NCBI GenBank assembly: GCA_036365455.1
Contig: JAWQUS010000017.1
Coordinates: 11,718,001 to 11,782,000, forward strand
Length of the DNA: 64,000 bases
Direction: 5' to 3'
Source: Macrosoma leucophasiata
Taxonomy: Eukaryota > Arthropoda > Insecta > Lepidoptera > Hedylidae
In this document: positions 33,493 through 45,219 of the stretch, piece by piece
Layout: each line of letters starts with the position of its first letter
How positions within the stretch are numbered: the first letter of the stretch is position 1
Program-made: the position numbers and the translations under genes
Notes under the pieces: generated by a model
Seen by the model: the letters and a program-made list of their open reading frames with translations, nothing else
What the model was told of the DNA's origin: nothing
Database searches by the model: none

Positions 33493-33504
33493 ATACATGT
33501 TATG

Positions 33505-33944
33505 CATATGATAATTTTCGATAAATACATTTGTTATTAATTTTAAAACTTTCGATAAGATGAGAGTCACTATTAAAGAAGAAAACACATTATTCAACAT
33601 ACGCAATCAAGATTCAAAAATGTTTATGGACGCGAAAAGTTATTGTCGACAGTGTAAACGAAATCGACCGTGAGAAAGTACTCAATCATCGACGACCGTT
33701 CAAACTGCAACAAATTCTTTCTCACACTGTATTGGAAACAATAATTGTTCGACAGATTTTTATTTTATTTCTTTCCGTGTGCTGTCGCCATCGCCTGCGT
33801 ACTTGAATGACACAATGATTTAATCTATATGTATACTTATAATAAAACTGTAGAAGTGTAAATTCTGTACATTGAAAATATTGAAAAAATAAATACAAGG
33901 GGATGTTACTTGATCGATACCGAACACAAATATGTGATTAGAAA
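33505..33944. other. Unassigned DNA
   Basis: Nothing that I can support. Confidence 0.4.
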
Positions 33945-34260
33945 TTTTTTTGTCTGTCTGTCTGTCTGTTTGTTCAAGCATCACACAAAATCTACCGGTC
34001 CGATTACAATGAAACTTGGTATGATTATACTTTAACCTTTGGCGCACAACACTGGGTACTTTTTATCCCGAAAAAATGTCTGTTTGTCTGTGTGTTTGTG
34101 CACCCTAATTTCAGAAACGCTTTTGCGATTTGCGATTTTGACTAATATATTGTGGTAAGTTTCACTTAACATTTAGTGTTTGTTTCATGTGAATCGGTTC
34201 AGAAATAAAAAAAATATGTCAATTTAAAGAATCATATCGAATATTTTTAAGCTATTCTGT
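33945..34260. repeat. Probable dispersed repeat with (CTGT)n runs
   Basis: A (CTGT)n run with 'ccggtccgattacaatgaaa' and 'gtctgtttgtctgtgtgttt'. This arrangement (CTGT run, then a phrase like 'ccgatt..aatgaaact') is common in lepidopteran non-autonomous elements. No borders are visible. Confidence 0.35.
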
Positions 34261-34274
34261 ATCTTAGTTCTATC

Positions 34275-34605
34275 TTTTAGGGGGTTTCGTACCTAAAAAG
34301 TAAAAACGGACCCTACGGATTACTAATCCTCCGCTGTCTGTCTGTCTGTCACCAGCCTGTATCTCATAAACAGCGTAATATAGCTAGAAAGCTAACATTT
34401 TCACAAATTATGTATTTCTGATACCGCTATAAAGACAAAATTAATTACTAAAAATAAAATATGAAAATGTTAAGGGGTCCAAGGGGGCATACAATACACG
34501 TGTTTTTATTTCGTATATTTTTTACTCGATAATAACGGTAGCAAGTAGACCCTTAAATTTTCACAGAATTTTTAGATCTTATGTTGTATATTACCTTCCA
34601 TGATA
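34275..34605. repeat. Dispersed repeat H, copy 2
   Basis: 'gggggtttcgtacctaaaaag', 'cggaccctacggattactaa' and a 'ctgtctgtctgtcacc' run. Parts recur at 46955-47040 and less clearly at 14635-14800. Confidence 0.4.
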
Positions 34606-34610
34606 ATAAA

Positions 34611-34997
34611 TCTATACAAATAAGTAAAATTGGAGTGTTTGTTTGTAATATTAAAATAACCGCTTTTTACTAAATGCATATGTATGTATACACGGTACAT
34701 ATACCAAAACATTTTTTACGATTTTTGTCTGTCTGTCTGTTTGGCGGGGCTAATCTGCGGAACGGCTGGACCGATTTTGACGGGACTTTTATCTCATACA
34801 TCCATACATACATACCTACATACAAATAAGTAGGATTGGAGTGTATCCGACTTTGACGGGACTTTCACTGGCAGATAGCTGATGTAATAAGGAGTAACTA
34901 AGGCTACTTTTATACTAGCTACGCCCACGACTTCGTCTGGGTAGATACTGAACAATCATATTTTTTCTCACGTGGACAAAGTCGCGGGCACAGCTAG
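34611..34997 (+). mobile_element. Short Helitron-like element, 387 bp
   Basis: TC start ('tctatacaaataagtaaaat') after A, CTAG end ('gtcgcgggcacagctag') before T. Matches the minus-strand copy at 19552-19865. The 5'-end motif 'acaaataagta..attggagtgt' and 'ttgacgggacttt' occur twice, so two copies may have been fused or partly duplicated. Confidence 0.7.
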
Positions 34998-37299
34998 TTA
35001 TTGAATAAATTGATTACAAAATAAAATAAATTTCAATAAAGAGAAGCAGTTTTTTTCTTACAACCTCTCTCAGTCGCATATTAGAATAAAATAACCTTTG
35101 AACATATTAGCAGACATTTGAGTGCAAATTAATTGCGTCATATTTTACAGAGATTTATTAGAGCCATTTATTTGAATTGCTTACAAGTTACGATGAGAAC
35201 AGAAAAAGAAGGAAATGTTATTATCATCAAATTATTCATAGTTTTTTAACGTTTGTCCATAGAATTACAAATTGTGTTTAATATAGATATAACAGCACAA
35301 GTCAATCTGAATAAATCCTTCCTTTTTTAAAACAACATATTATTTGAACAAAACATGGATTGACTGTTGCATATTTTAATAAATTTCTGAAAAACATAAA
35401 CGCTCTTTCTTAAAATATGAAATAAGCGTAATAACATTCAATTATCATGACCATTTCATATAAAACCGTCAATTAAGAAGAGGTCATTACCAGTTACGAA
35501 ACATAATTTTATGTTGATACCCAATGCTTGCGAGAGTAATAACATGAGAATGGCACAGTCGAGCGCGCTCGCGAAGTGTTCTACAAATATTTTTACTTCA
35601 TAACCAAACACTTGATTGTCAAAGCAAATGATAAAATCGTGATCTTGACTTCGAAACGTCTTAAGAGAAGTGGACGTGTGCGATTCACAGAAAATTGCGA
35701 GAGACTTTCGTCGTGTTCATCGCGTGTCGTAAATTAATGACCATTGTTTTGACTGCACTATATTAGGACTACGACGAATTTAGCGTCAAGCGTAAACAAA
35801 CCAAGGTTATTTTGTTCTTCCTTTAACCGTTTCAGCGTAATTGATGCTAATATAACGATTTATGATGACATATATGGCAATAAATGTGTTCATAACATGC
35901 ACATACATTATTTTACTGAATTATTTATTAACATCAATGTATTCCAAGATTTCATCTTATGTTACTTCGCTTTACTTCACTTTACACTGCTGACAAACTA
36001 AACTTTTACCGAGGGAATAAATCTCGCTAACATAAAGTACACCAATTAGGTACGTAGAACGAATATTTTTTTCCTTTTGATTGAATTATATTTTGAAGAC
36101 TTTTTTTTTAAACTTAGTGCGACTTGACGTATACTTAAGAGTGTTAAAATGATTTGTTACTTTTTCCTTGCATTGTAGTAGGAAGTCTAATAAAAAATAA
36201 CATTACATGAGGGGATAGTATAATTAACGAATAAATAACATTCAGATATTGATACATAAGGCATACAAAGTATAAAAATCAATAGGATACCCAACATTTC
36301 GTGTGTCGTGGTGATCGATACTGATCATTAAATTCAGATAAGATTATAGGAAATAAGCGAACGGACGATGCGCGAACCGCGATGGGTGGTCTGGAGGCTT
36401 GTAATACAACGTGTAACCATTATGTCGTGATCTCCCACGATCTTCGGTACACTGTACTATTGATAGATATACAGCGAAGTTTAGATAAGCGAGAGATCTT
36501 GCTGTGGTGGACGGTGATCTCCACGTGAGACGGCATATGACTCCAAACTGTCTCAGCGAAAGTGTGCGAACGTTTACTATGACGATACGTTGTTTGCATA
36601 ATTTCGGGTAATTTATTACTTTTATTAGAATCTTTAGCTGAGTAAGCGGTGGGTGGTTTTTGGTTCGGTATAAAAAGCATTCCTGACATACCTACGTTAT
36701 GAGAAAATATGCTTGTTCCAGTTAATCAGTAACATTTGTCAAACTTTCTTATGCTAATTATTATTATTTCTATTATTATACTTAACATATTGAGAATAAT
36801 AGACCTTATAATACAAGATAGATCAGCGAAAGTATGTTCATATTACTGGCAGAAAACACTAGAGTAGAAATTGTATTAGAAAAATATTATCGTTAACCTT
36901 TATGAATTGGTAAAACCTGTTGTCATATACGTTGGACTTGTCCTATTCCGTAACACAGGTACGCATGATTTAGGAGATTAAATTTCAGCAAAGTGGAACG
37001 TAGATAACGTGTAAAAACTTGAATATGACCTTATTAGTATCGGGCTTAACGTTATCATTATCAGTGGCCTACTTAATCGACGATAATGCTTCAAACGTTA
37101 ACCTTTATTTACATTTCTCGTTTGCAGTGGTTTGCTAAACTGTACGATAGAGCGACTAGTAGAGACTGGCACATTCAACAGGTGGGAACGAAGCCGTCCG
37201 AGCTGAGACTGCTAAGATAATATTATCGTGTAGTTTATTGTATATTATGTTAGGAGAGCGAGTGTCGGGCGAGGTGTGTGGCCAACTTTGCGCAAACCA
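34998..37299. other. Unassigned DNA
   Basis: About 2.3 kb with no repeat matched in this window and no supported gene. The 89-codon minus frame at 36420-36689 has no known domain. Confidence 0.4.
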
Positions 37300-37307
37300 G
37301 TTTGTAG

Positions 37308-37989
37308 TAGGGATGTTACGGGTATGACATTTCGGATATGGGATAAAAAAAATCTACGGATATATGAACGATTTCTGTTATGGTAACTGATGTGAAATTA
37401 TTTTGGATTATCCGTCAATTTGCGTGTTTCGATTATGGGTATCATATTTAAAAGGAATGGTTTAATGACTCTATATTAAAGTTATTATTTATTTGCAACC
37501 AAAACTCTTTTAATTTCTGCTTTGTTTGTCTTGATAAATTTTCTTATACTGGTGGTAAAGTTCCTGTGTCCGAGCTCGAGGGCGTAGGCACCATCGCATT
37601 ACCTAATAGGTATATTTGCTACCAAATGGTAGTGTTCAGGACTATCGTATTCCGTATATGACTTAGTAATAAGTATCACGCATCTATATTTCTATATACC
37701 TCCGGGTTTTTGTGTATATCTATCGGGTGGAATATTCACTTACCATCAATGTGAACTTCATGCTTGCTTGTCACCAAAAACATACAATATATTAAAAATG
37801 TCTTAAAGCTTAATACCGAAATAAATTTAACCAGACGCCGAACGCATTTTACGCATACGCACGTAAATTAAATACAATAACAGCAAGTAAATACCTACTT
37901 AGTCTGTTAAATAACCCGTGATTAAACATCTTTTAGTTAAATAGCAGAGTTTCGACTACGAACGGTCTCGGAGCTCCATAACATCCCTA
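37308..37989. mobile_element. hAT-like non-autonomous element, 682 bp
   Basis: The ends are inverted repeats: 'tagggatgttacgg' on the left and the reverse complement of 'ccataacatcccta' on the right. The flanking 8-mers 'gtttgtag' (37300-37307) and 'gtttgtaa' (37990-37997) match at 7 of 8 positions, as an 8-bp hAT target-site duplication would. No transposase is present. A minus-strand repeat C copy sits inside. Confidence 0.75.
37545..37785 (-). repeat. Repeat C, minus copy nested in the hAT-like element
   Basis: 'actggtggtaaagttcc', 'gagctcgagggcgtaggcac', 'aaatggtagtgttcagg' and 'accatcaatgtgaacttcat' are reverse complements of repeat C tail, body and head in order. Confidence 0.75.
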
Positions 37990-37997
37990 GTTTGTAA

Positions 37998-38444
37998 CCT
38001 GCGCCCGCTCCGCCGCAACCGTAAAAAAACCATTCAAATATTAACGACACCTTCTAACGAGACGCATCACAAGTCAAAGAACTTCGTATACAGAATCCGA
38101 TAGAGATCTCACTTTCCATAGCATAGTAACATAGTGATACAATCGCGCAGGTTACGTATTATGTCGCAAGCTCAACATCGTAACATAAATAATAATCTGC
38201 AATGACATTCATTCCATTGCTCACTATAACGTGCTATAACATAAATACGCTCTTTAGACTATGCTATAACGTTGCATATGGAGTCGTTCATAATATAGAG
38301 AATTCTTGTTATTGAGATGTAATAGCAATTTCAAACATTTCGTTAGCTTAGTTTTTTATGTGCTCGTTGATTTTAAGCTTGTTTCAGTGTTTGTGTTATG
38401 CAACTGCTTTAGTAGCTTAGTTATAGTACGTTACTATGGCTAGA
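37998..38444. other. Unassigned DNA
   Basis: GC-richer near 37998-38040, continuing the GC-rich host sequence seen just left of the hAT-like insertion (37255-37307). No feature supported. Confidence 0.4.
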
Positions 38445-38457
38445 TATGATATCCCAG

Positions 38458-41400
38458 GGGTGTAGTTGGCTGTCTGCGTTGCACTTTGTCAGCCGACCTG
38501 TTTGAGGTGACAAAGGGCAAATAACTCGTCGATAGCTTACAAACTCTTCTTCGGTGGCTCCAAGCGCCACACCCTGGAAACCACGTCGGCTCGTGGGCTA
38601 AACCCGGAGGAGGGGCTCGGGATGAACATCAATCTCGAGTATCTCGGATACCCCCGAGTCTTTGTTGTCTTGGCGGCACAAGGTGCAGAATACCGCGACT
38701 GGCAAGACACCGAGGCAGGTGTAGCAAGGCCTTAAGGCAGCAATAGGGTCTTATTATTGTTTGCCAGACTACTGCATTCAGCTTCCCTCCGGTCGTAGCG
38801 ATTCTTCGCTCCATCGGATCAAGGGGGGCATGGACGAGAGAGTGCTCCTGTGGTGTGCGCGTACGCTTGAGCACTAAAATATTTCCTGCGCATCGGACCG
38901 TTTCTGTTATATGGACTCTGATTTGTTAAAGTCTGATGGCGATGGGCTGAGGTAGAAAGGCGCGGTAAGATGCAAACCGAGTTTTGTCCGAAGTCTGCAC
39001 ATTAGCGGCTCTGGGGGTGTGACTACATATCGTGGCCGTTTTTTTACTGTGAGCCAGAGGGGACACAGTAAATTCGACAGCACCCAGAGTGACAAAGCAG
39101 CCCTATTTAGGGAAGCACTGCTTTCCCCGCTCAGCCGGGGAGGGGGTTAGAAAAGGTATCCTAAACAAATGCTCTCCTCACAACTAGAGGATTGTAGTAA
39201 CCACGGCTACTTCCGCATCACAAATACGTGGTCGACGCAGCAAAAAGAATTTACGTAAGACACCAAAAATAACAACAAATATGACATTTGGCGCGTGGAA
39301 TGTGCGGACTCTTCTTGACCGTGATGGTAATACTTGCCCAGAACGGAAAACTGCTATTGTAGCGAGAGAACTTCGTCGGTATAATGTTGATGTGGCTGCT
39401 ATTAGTGAAACACACCTTGCCGATGAAGGTGTACTGCTCGAGAATGGTGGTGGTTATACGTTCTACTGGAAGGGGACTGCTGTTTCTGAACCGTGACGGT
39501 CAGGTGTAGGATTCGCAGTCAAAAATGATATAGCTAAAGACTTGCAGGAATATCCAGAACACATCTCCGATCGACTCACAACCTTGCGTCTTTGTTTAAA
39601 AAATAACAATTATCTTAATGTCATCAGTGTCTATGCGCCGACGCTGGATAGTCCTGATGACATTAAAGAAAAATTTTACGAACAGCTGACACAATGCCTT
39701 CAGAGAATTCATACCAGAGAGAGCATTTTAATTTTGGGAGACTTTAATGCCAGAGTAGGTCGTGATTTTGAAGCCTGGCCTAAAGTTTTAGGCAGACATG
39801 GAGTAGGAAATATGAACTCTAATGGCCAGCTGCTTCTTTGTTTAAGTGCTCAATTCCAACTTGCAATCACAAATACTATGTTTCGCCTTCCTGCTAAGCA
39901 CAAAACAACGTGGATGCACCCTAGATCCAAGCACTGGCACCTGCTCGATTACGCTATAGTTCGGCAAGGAGATCTGTCGCAAGTCCTAGTCACCCGTGTT
40001 ATGCGAGGTGCTCACTGCTGGACGGACCATCGATTGGTAATCACTAGGCTGCGTCTCAGCATTCGCCGTCCCAGTCGAGCGAGCAAACACAAAGCCATAC
40101 GGTTGAATGTCGAAAATTTTAAGAATCCCGAGACTAGGAAAGTTTACGCGGAAGCTGTATCTACAAAGATTGCGCCAACGTTTCCTACAACTAGTGATGT
40201 CTGTTCTGCTTGGGAATGTCTGTCCTCGTCTTTACTGGATACTGCAGCTACTACAATAGGTTTGAAATCCCATTTACGTGAAGATTGGTTTGACGAGAAT
40301 GACAACGTTCTCACGGTAGCTATCGCTAAACACCGGAGTATTCTAAGGCGTAACGAAAGCAGTGCGGTGATTAAAGCTAGTGATCATGAATTGCGCAAAC
40401 TCACGAGGAACACCAAAGACAAGTGGTGGCATGACAAGGCGTGTCACATGCAATGGCTAGCTGACAGCAACCAACTTGGGGAATTCTATAATGAGCTTCG
40501 TAAACTCCTTGGTAATACACATTTTGTTAAGGTGCCACTGAAATCACTTGATGGCAGCTGTCTTATGAATACCAAGGAGGATTTACTTAAGCGTTGGGCA
40601 GAGCATTTTAATAATCTTTTAAATGTAGATCGAACTGTCGATCTTGCTCACATTAGCGCTCTGCCTCAGCTTCAAACTGCATTCGAACTGGATAAGCCCC
40701 TGGGTCGTGCTGAAGTTATCTGTGCAATTAAGGAACAACAAAATAAACGTGCGGTTGGCCTGGACCTTATACCAGCCGAACTGTTGAAGTACGGCGGTGA
40801 CGAGTTGCATACGCTTGTCTGGGAACTGTTCGTTCGTATGTGGGAACAAGAACAAATTCCTAAAACTTTTAGGCTGTCCCGCATCAAGTCCCTCTATAAA
40901 AATAAAGGTGACCGAGCAGACTGTAATTCGTACCGAGGCATTTCACTCCTTTCAGTCCCCGGTAAGGTATTTGCCAGAATACTACTTAACCGCCTTAGAA
41001 CTCTTTCTGAAATCATTCTACCAGAAACTCAATTTGGTTTTCGACCAGACAGAGGGACTTGCGAGGCGATCTTTGCAGTTCGACAGCTACAAGAGAAAAG
41101 CAGAGAACAAGGGAGGCATCTGTATCTGTGCTTTGTCGATCTGGAAAAGGCTTTTGATTGCGTTCCTCGTGAAGCCCTTTGGATGGTTCTACAAAGGCTA
41201 GGATGTACAGAGAAGTTTGTGAGACTTTTGCGACTCTTGCATGACGATATGGAGTGTTGTGTCGTAGCAGAAGGGGAAGAATCGGATTTCTTTCCCGTTA
41301 CTTGCGGTGTGAAGCAAGGCTGTGTTTTGGCCCCTACTCTGTTCGCTTTATACTTTGCAGTAGTAGTTCGCGAAGTGTTAAAGTTATCTACTGTGGGTGT

Positions 41401-42496
41401 GCGGCTGCGTTACAGGACAGATGGCAGTCTTTTTAATTTATCGAGACTGAAGGCTAGCACTAAAGTATCTCTGACACATATTGAAGATATTATGTACGCA
41501 GACGATTTGTGTTTTGTGACAGAATCCCCGGAGTGTCTACAACAGCTGGTTACTAGTCTTCACGAGCAATGTTGCAGATTCGGCCTGAAGATCAGCGTCA
41601 AAAAGACTGAAGTGATGTCTCTAGATAGTCATGGTCGTGAAACGTTGGCCATTAAGCTCGGCGAAGACGTACTGAAGCAGGTAGACAAGTTTCGCTACCT
41701 GGGAAGCACAATAACATCAAAGTGTGATCTGGACGCTGAAATCAATAGCCGAATTTGTGCTGCTGCTTCAGCTTTTGGTAAATTGTCTTCCAAGGTCTTC
41801 TGCTCGCATAACCTGAAGCTGCAGACGAAAGTATCTATTTATATGTCTATCGTGCTGCCAAGTATATTTTACTCCGCGGAAACGTGGACACCATACCGGC
41901 GCCACATTCGTCAATTGGACCGGTTTCACCTCAGTTGTCTCCGAAAGATTTTAAACATCCACTGGTCTGACCGAGTACGTAATACCGAAGTCTTGAGAAT
42001 GGCTAATGTAGGTGGCATTGAGTCTTACCTTATTAGAAGGCAACTGAGGTGGTGCGGCCATGTGGCACGAATGTCGGAAGAGAGAGTGGCTAAGCGCATT
42101 CTTTACTCGGAGCTACAGGAGGGCAAGCGTAAGCATGGCGGACAACTCCTACGATATAAGGATGTGCTTAAACGCCATATGAAACGCTGTGACTTGGATC
42201 CGTCTCAGTGGGAAGCTCTTGCATCTAATCGCGGCGAGTGGAGGTCAGTAGTTCAGCAAAAAGTTCTTGACTTCGAGATCCGTCGACGCACTGAGTTAGA
42301 TGTAAAACGCGAAGAACTGAAAGCCCGACCACCAGCGGCAGTCTTTTATAATTATGAGAATGGTGTTCTCACGTGCTCCCTTTGTGCGAGGACTTTTGTC
42401 AATAAAGGCGGTTATGTCAGTCACATGAAGGCTCATGAGAGGCGCCAATAATGGAAAAACGGTCGCCGTAGCCGAAAACGGCTAGGAGGATATTAT
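38458..42496 (+). mobile_element. Apparently full-length RTE-like LINE, 4.04 kb
   Basis: The borders are set by an exact 13-base direct repeat, 'tatgatatcccag', at 38445-38457 and 42497-42509, taken as the target-site duplication. The order is: a GC-rich 5' untranslated region of about 820 bases, one long frame (39281-42451), then a very short 3' untranslated region of about 45 bases ending in '(tat)'-like repetition with no poly-A. A short 3' UTR and a simple-repeat tail fit the RTE group better than CR1/Jockey or L1, but I cannot assign the clade firmly. No second copy lies in the window. Confidence 0.85.
39281..42451 (+). pseudogene. LINE endonuclease-reverse transcriptase, one nonsense codon
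   Basis: A single 1056-residue polyprotein interrupted by TGA at 39494-39496 (codon 72). The frame before and after is the same, and TGA for CGA is a CpG-type transition. N-terminal APE-type endonuclease: WNVRTL near residue 5, ISETHL near 45, GDFNARVG near 153, then the TDHRLV end motif. Reverse transcriptase: [19 protein letters not shown], motif [10 protein letters not shown] (Asp near 620), motif B GVKQGC, motif C YADD at 739-742. C-terminal RTE-type domain: [15 protein letters not shown] and [13 protein letters not shown]. Last comes a C2H2 finger (Cys 1032, Cys 1035, His 1048, His 1052). All catalytic motifs are intact. The enzyme nicks target DNA and copies the element's RNA in place. 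Confidence 0.92.
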
Positions 42497-42509
42497 TATG
42501 ATATCCCAG

Positions 42510-43030
42510 TTTCGGTTCTCGGGTCAGGTTAGAGATGATTACCAGTGGCAACCTCAGAAGTATTGCTTCTTTTTGGCGATATCATCATCATCATCAGAGG
42601 TGAGCAAATGAGAAAGAACGTCAAGCTTACTTTTGGCGGACAATAACAAGATACTACTATGAATTAGCCTTTATTTTAATAAGGTGGAAAAGTTTTCGCA
42701 TTCATCCGGATCTCTAGGGAAAAGAGAACCATCTAAAACCAACTCGGAGCCGACTTCAGTGCACGAAGAAAGAAGGATCCGGGTATACTAAAAACACTGC
42801 ACCGGTTCTCCTCACGCACTTCTCCAATATAAGACTCATCCACGGGGACTCTGGCAGCTTTCTTACGAGCATGCCACAATGACCCGGGCTACTACGGTCG
42901 CCGTCCTCACAGAACCGCGAGTGCTGGAGGGCTAGTCCCACTTTTGCTGCCCGCGGTTCAGTTCCCTTTCCTTTTAGTCGCCTCTTACAAGGCAAAGGAT
43001 ACCCCAATCCTATGCTATAGGCCCGGTACT
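42510..43030. other. Unassigned, partly GC-rich
   Basis: 42700-43020 is GC-richer than its flanks, with 'gtcgcctcttacaaggcaaa' and 'ccggtactacagtgggc'. It may be the remains of another LINE, minus strand, but no motif is decisive. A short (ATC)n run is at 42582-42597. Confidence 0.35.
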
Positions 43031-43584
43031 ACAGTGGGCAAACTAGTAGCCTAAAAAAAAATTGTTTTCGATGTTTTTCAGTGAGGTGAATAAAGATTAT
43101 ACAAACTTGTGTTTCCTTGAGATACCCATTAGACATGCTATGACATGCAGCTAACCACAATAACGTCTAAAGAAGTCAATTACGTACCAAGCTAATATAA
43201 AACTGGTTTCAGGAACCATAAAGTCTACTTTTTATTTGAAACCAGAGCAAAGTGCAGAGCGAGTGCAAAAAATGTTTACAAAACGTCCATCTGTCTTATT
43301 GTGCGTTCCAATTTCAGTGATTACGACAAATGTTTTTGAGCGCAACGCCTTTGTACGCGTTACAAATCCAGTGTACATTAATTGTACACCATTGAACCTA
43401 CACACAAGATGGATGACAGTGACAGTAACGCAAAACCTGAGCAATGCTCCACTAACACTGGAACACACACAAGGACACATGTCATGATTAATTGACATAA
43501 TATCAAAAATGTCCTAAGTGTTCCATGATATGCAATAGGAATATAAAATACAAAAAAAAAAACGCTTACATTCACAGCTCCACG
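43031..43584. other. Unassigned DNA
   Basis: Overlapping short frames on both strands (43232-43498 region) without a recognisable domain. Confidence 0.4.
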
Positions 43585-43772
43585 TTAGGTATTTTAAAAA
43601 CCTGTGTCGTGGAAGCCGTTGTACACATACAACACAAACACAAATACACACAGACCCAAACAAATATTTGTCCCGGTGTGGGGATCGAACCCCCGACCCT
43701 TCGAATCAAACGGTGGTTTCACACCCAATGGTGAAGAATGGACTAACCGGGTCGTCAAAGGAATATGCGAAG
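43585..43772 (-). mobile_element. SINE family B, copy 2 (tRNA-derived)
   Basis: Minus-strand copy of the SINE at 17525-17755: the head has 'gattcgaagggtcgggggtt' and 'cgatccccacaccggg' (T-arm-like), then 'ttgtttgggtctgtgtgt', a TGT-rich run and 'ccacgacacaggttttt'. Confidence 0.75.
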
Positions 43773-44639
43773 GGTTCTTATAACACAACAACGAGCGCGC
43801 AAAATGCCTTGATACAAAAGTCTGCCCGTGCTTGCCCGTGTATGTGTCTCCTAAAATACCTGTCAAACGCATATCCCCAAGCTTCGTTCGCGAATAGTGC
43901 AGTCTGTCTCAGTTCTGAGTGCTTGACTGCTCGAACAATAATAAGTGAAGAATGGCATCTGTCCGTTGGCCACGTGTGACCGCGGGCCCGAAATGAAAGT
44001 GGGAGCGTGGGCGTTGATACTTAGACCATTACACTATCGTGATATGTTTGTGCAATGGATGTGCTAGTCGCCTTATCTTCGTCTGTTCCATTCAATGTGC
44101 TGCGTATCAATGAAGTTGGAGACGGTAATGGACTGTATGATCATTTGACTTAGCACCCAACAGTGACAATGCTATTAATCAGTCTTTAATGTTTCTCTTC
44201 TCTTTTATCTTTCTAAGGATAAATGCTCAAAGTTAACGTTACGCTTTTAATAATTCATCATTTGTAGTGATAGTTAACAGACTCAATAAACGGAGTTCAT
44301 TACTTGAGATTTATGGGTATAATACGAGATAGTGTAAATGTAGAGGCGCATTAAGTTGAGAAAGCATAAACGTTTAAAGATGAGGATGCATAAAATAATA
44401 ACGACCAACGACTATCATAATGCGGATCGACTTGTCCATCATAATGTTTTTTTTTTAATAGAGAACATGCGAGTATGATAAGGATTTTTTTTGTAATGAA
44501 GGAAACAAAAAAAAAACAAGCGCTTCTTAAGAATGGGATGAGAAGTGAATACTGCAGTCTGTTACAAAACTGTCTGATGTTGCCAAGATTGGGCTCTTAA
44601 GTTGTTTCTGTGATAGTAAATACGAGGCCATGTATTACC
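43773..44639. other. Unassigned DNA
   Basis: Nothing that I can support. Confidence 0.4.
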
Positions 44640-44735
44640 ATTTTGTAGGAACACAATCGTGCTGAATACTATCATTTGGCAGTAGAGCTCCATTGACGAA
44701 ACTCGCGAGCGTAGGCACCAACGCATCATCTAATC
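44640..44735 (-). repeat. Repeat C fragments, rearranged
   Basis: 'ggaacacaatcgtgctgaat' and 'actatcatttggca' (body, plus orientation) are followed at once by 'gtagagctccattgacgaaa' and 'ctcgcgagcgtaggcaccaa' (tail, minus orientation). The two modules are therefore joined in opposite orientations. Confidence 0.6.
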
Positions 44736-44739
44736 AACT

Positions 44740-44947
44740 TGTCGTTATATTACGATAATTTTGCTCAATATTAATTTAATTAAATATTAATTTATCTCAA
44801 TATTTATTAATAATTTGGTTAATAATATAATTTTTTAATAATTTAAATTTTAAAAATTTATTTATTTGGATTTTTTTATTTAAAAATATGAAAGTGTATT
44901 TAAATGTAATTTTATTTATTTAAATAAAATGATTAAAAATTAAAATA
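44740..44947. other. Extremely AT-rich tract next to the NUMT
   Basis: Nearly pure A/T ('aatattaatttaattaaata' and similar). It could be further mitochondrial DNA from beyond nad3, heavily decayed, or simple AT-rich nuclear sequence. I could not match it to a mitochondrial gene. Confidence 0.35.
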
Positions 44948-45115
44948 TGATGATTTTGGGTCAAATCCACATTCAAATGGAGAACATTTTTCTCGAACTA
45001 AAAAAGTTTTTTTGATAAAATTATTCCTAGTATTATTATAATATTAGAAATAGTAATAATAATAATTGATAAATAAAATAATATAATAATTACTTATATT
45101 AAATTGATTAAACTT
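44948..45115 (-). pseudogene. nad3: Nuclear copy of mitochondrial nad3 (NUMT)
   Basis: On the minus strand from about 45093 to 44948 an unbroken frame of about 48 codons reads VIIILFYLSI, then LGIILSKK (44.. end of the first transmembrane segment), then REKCSPFECGFDPKSS. The last is the signature loop of NADH dehydrogenase subunit 3 of insect mitochondria, including its conserved Cys. Several codons are ATA, Met in the mitochondrial code. Homology stops after KSS: the downstream residues do not match the rest of ND3 and a TAA follows. About 40% of the gene is present. The base composition is much more AT-rich than its neighbours. Too short to be a functional gene. Confidence 0.82.
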
Positions 45116-45219
45116 TTTGCGGTCACTTTCATACTTATAATTTGTACTCATATGAACACTTTTTCAAAGAAAGTAGAAATAAAATCTTCTGTTGCATTGT
45201 TAATGCGTACAATGATACG

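Noticed and set aside
40797..41201. 134-codon frame inside the LINE in another phase
   Set aside because: It overlaps the long endonuclease-reverse transcriptase frame, which has all the family motifs; the other phase has none.
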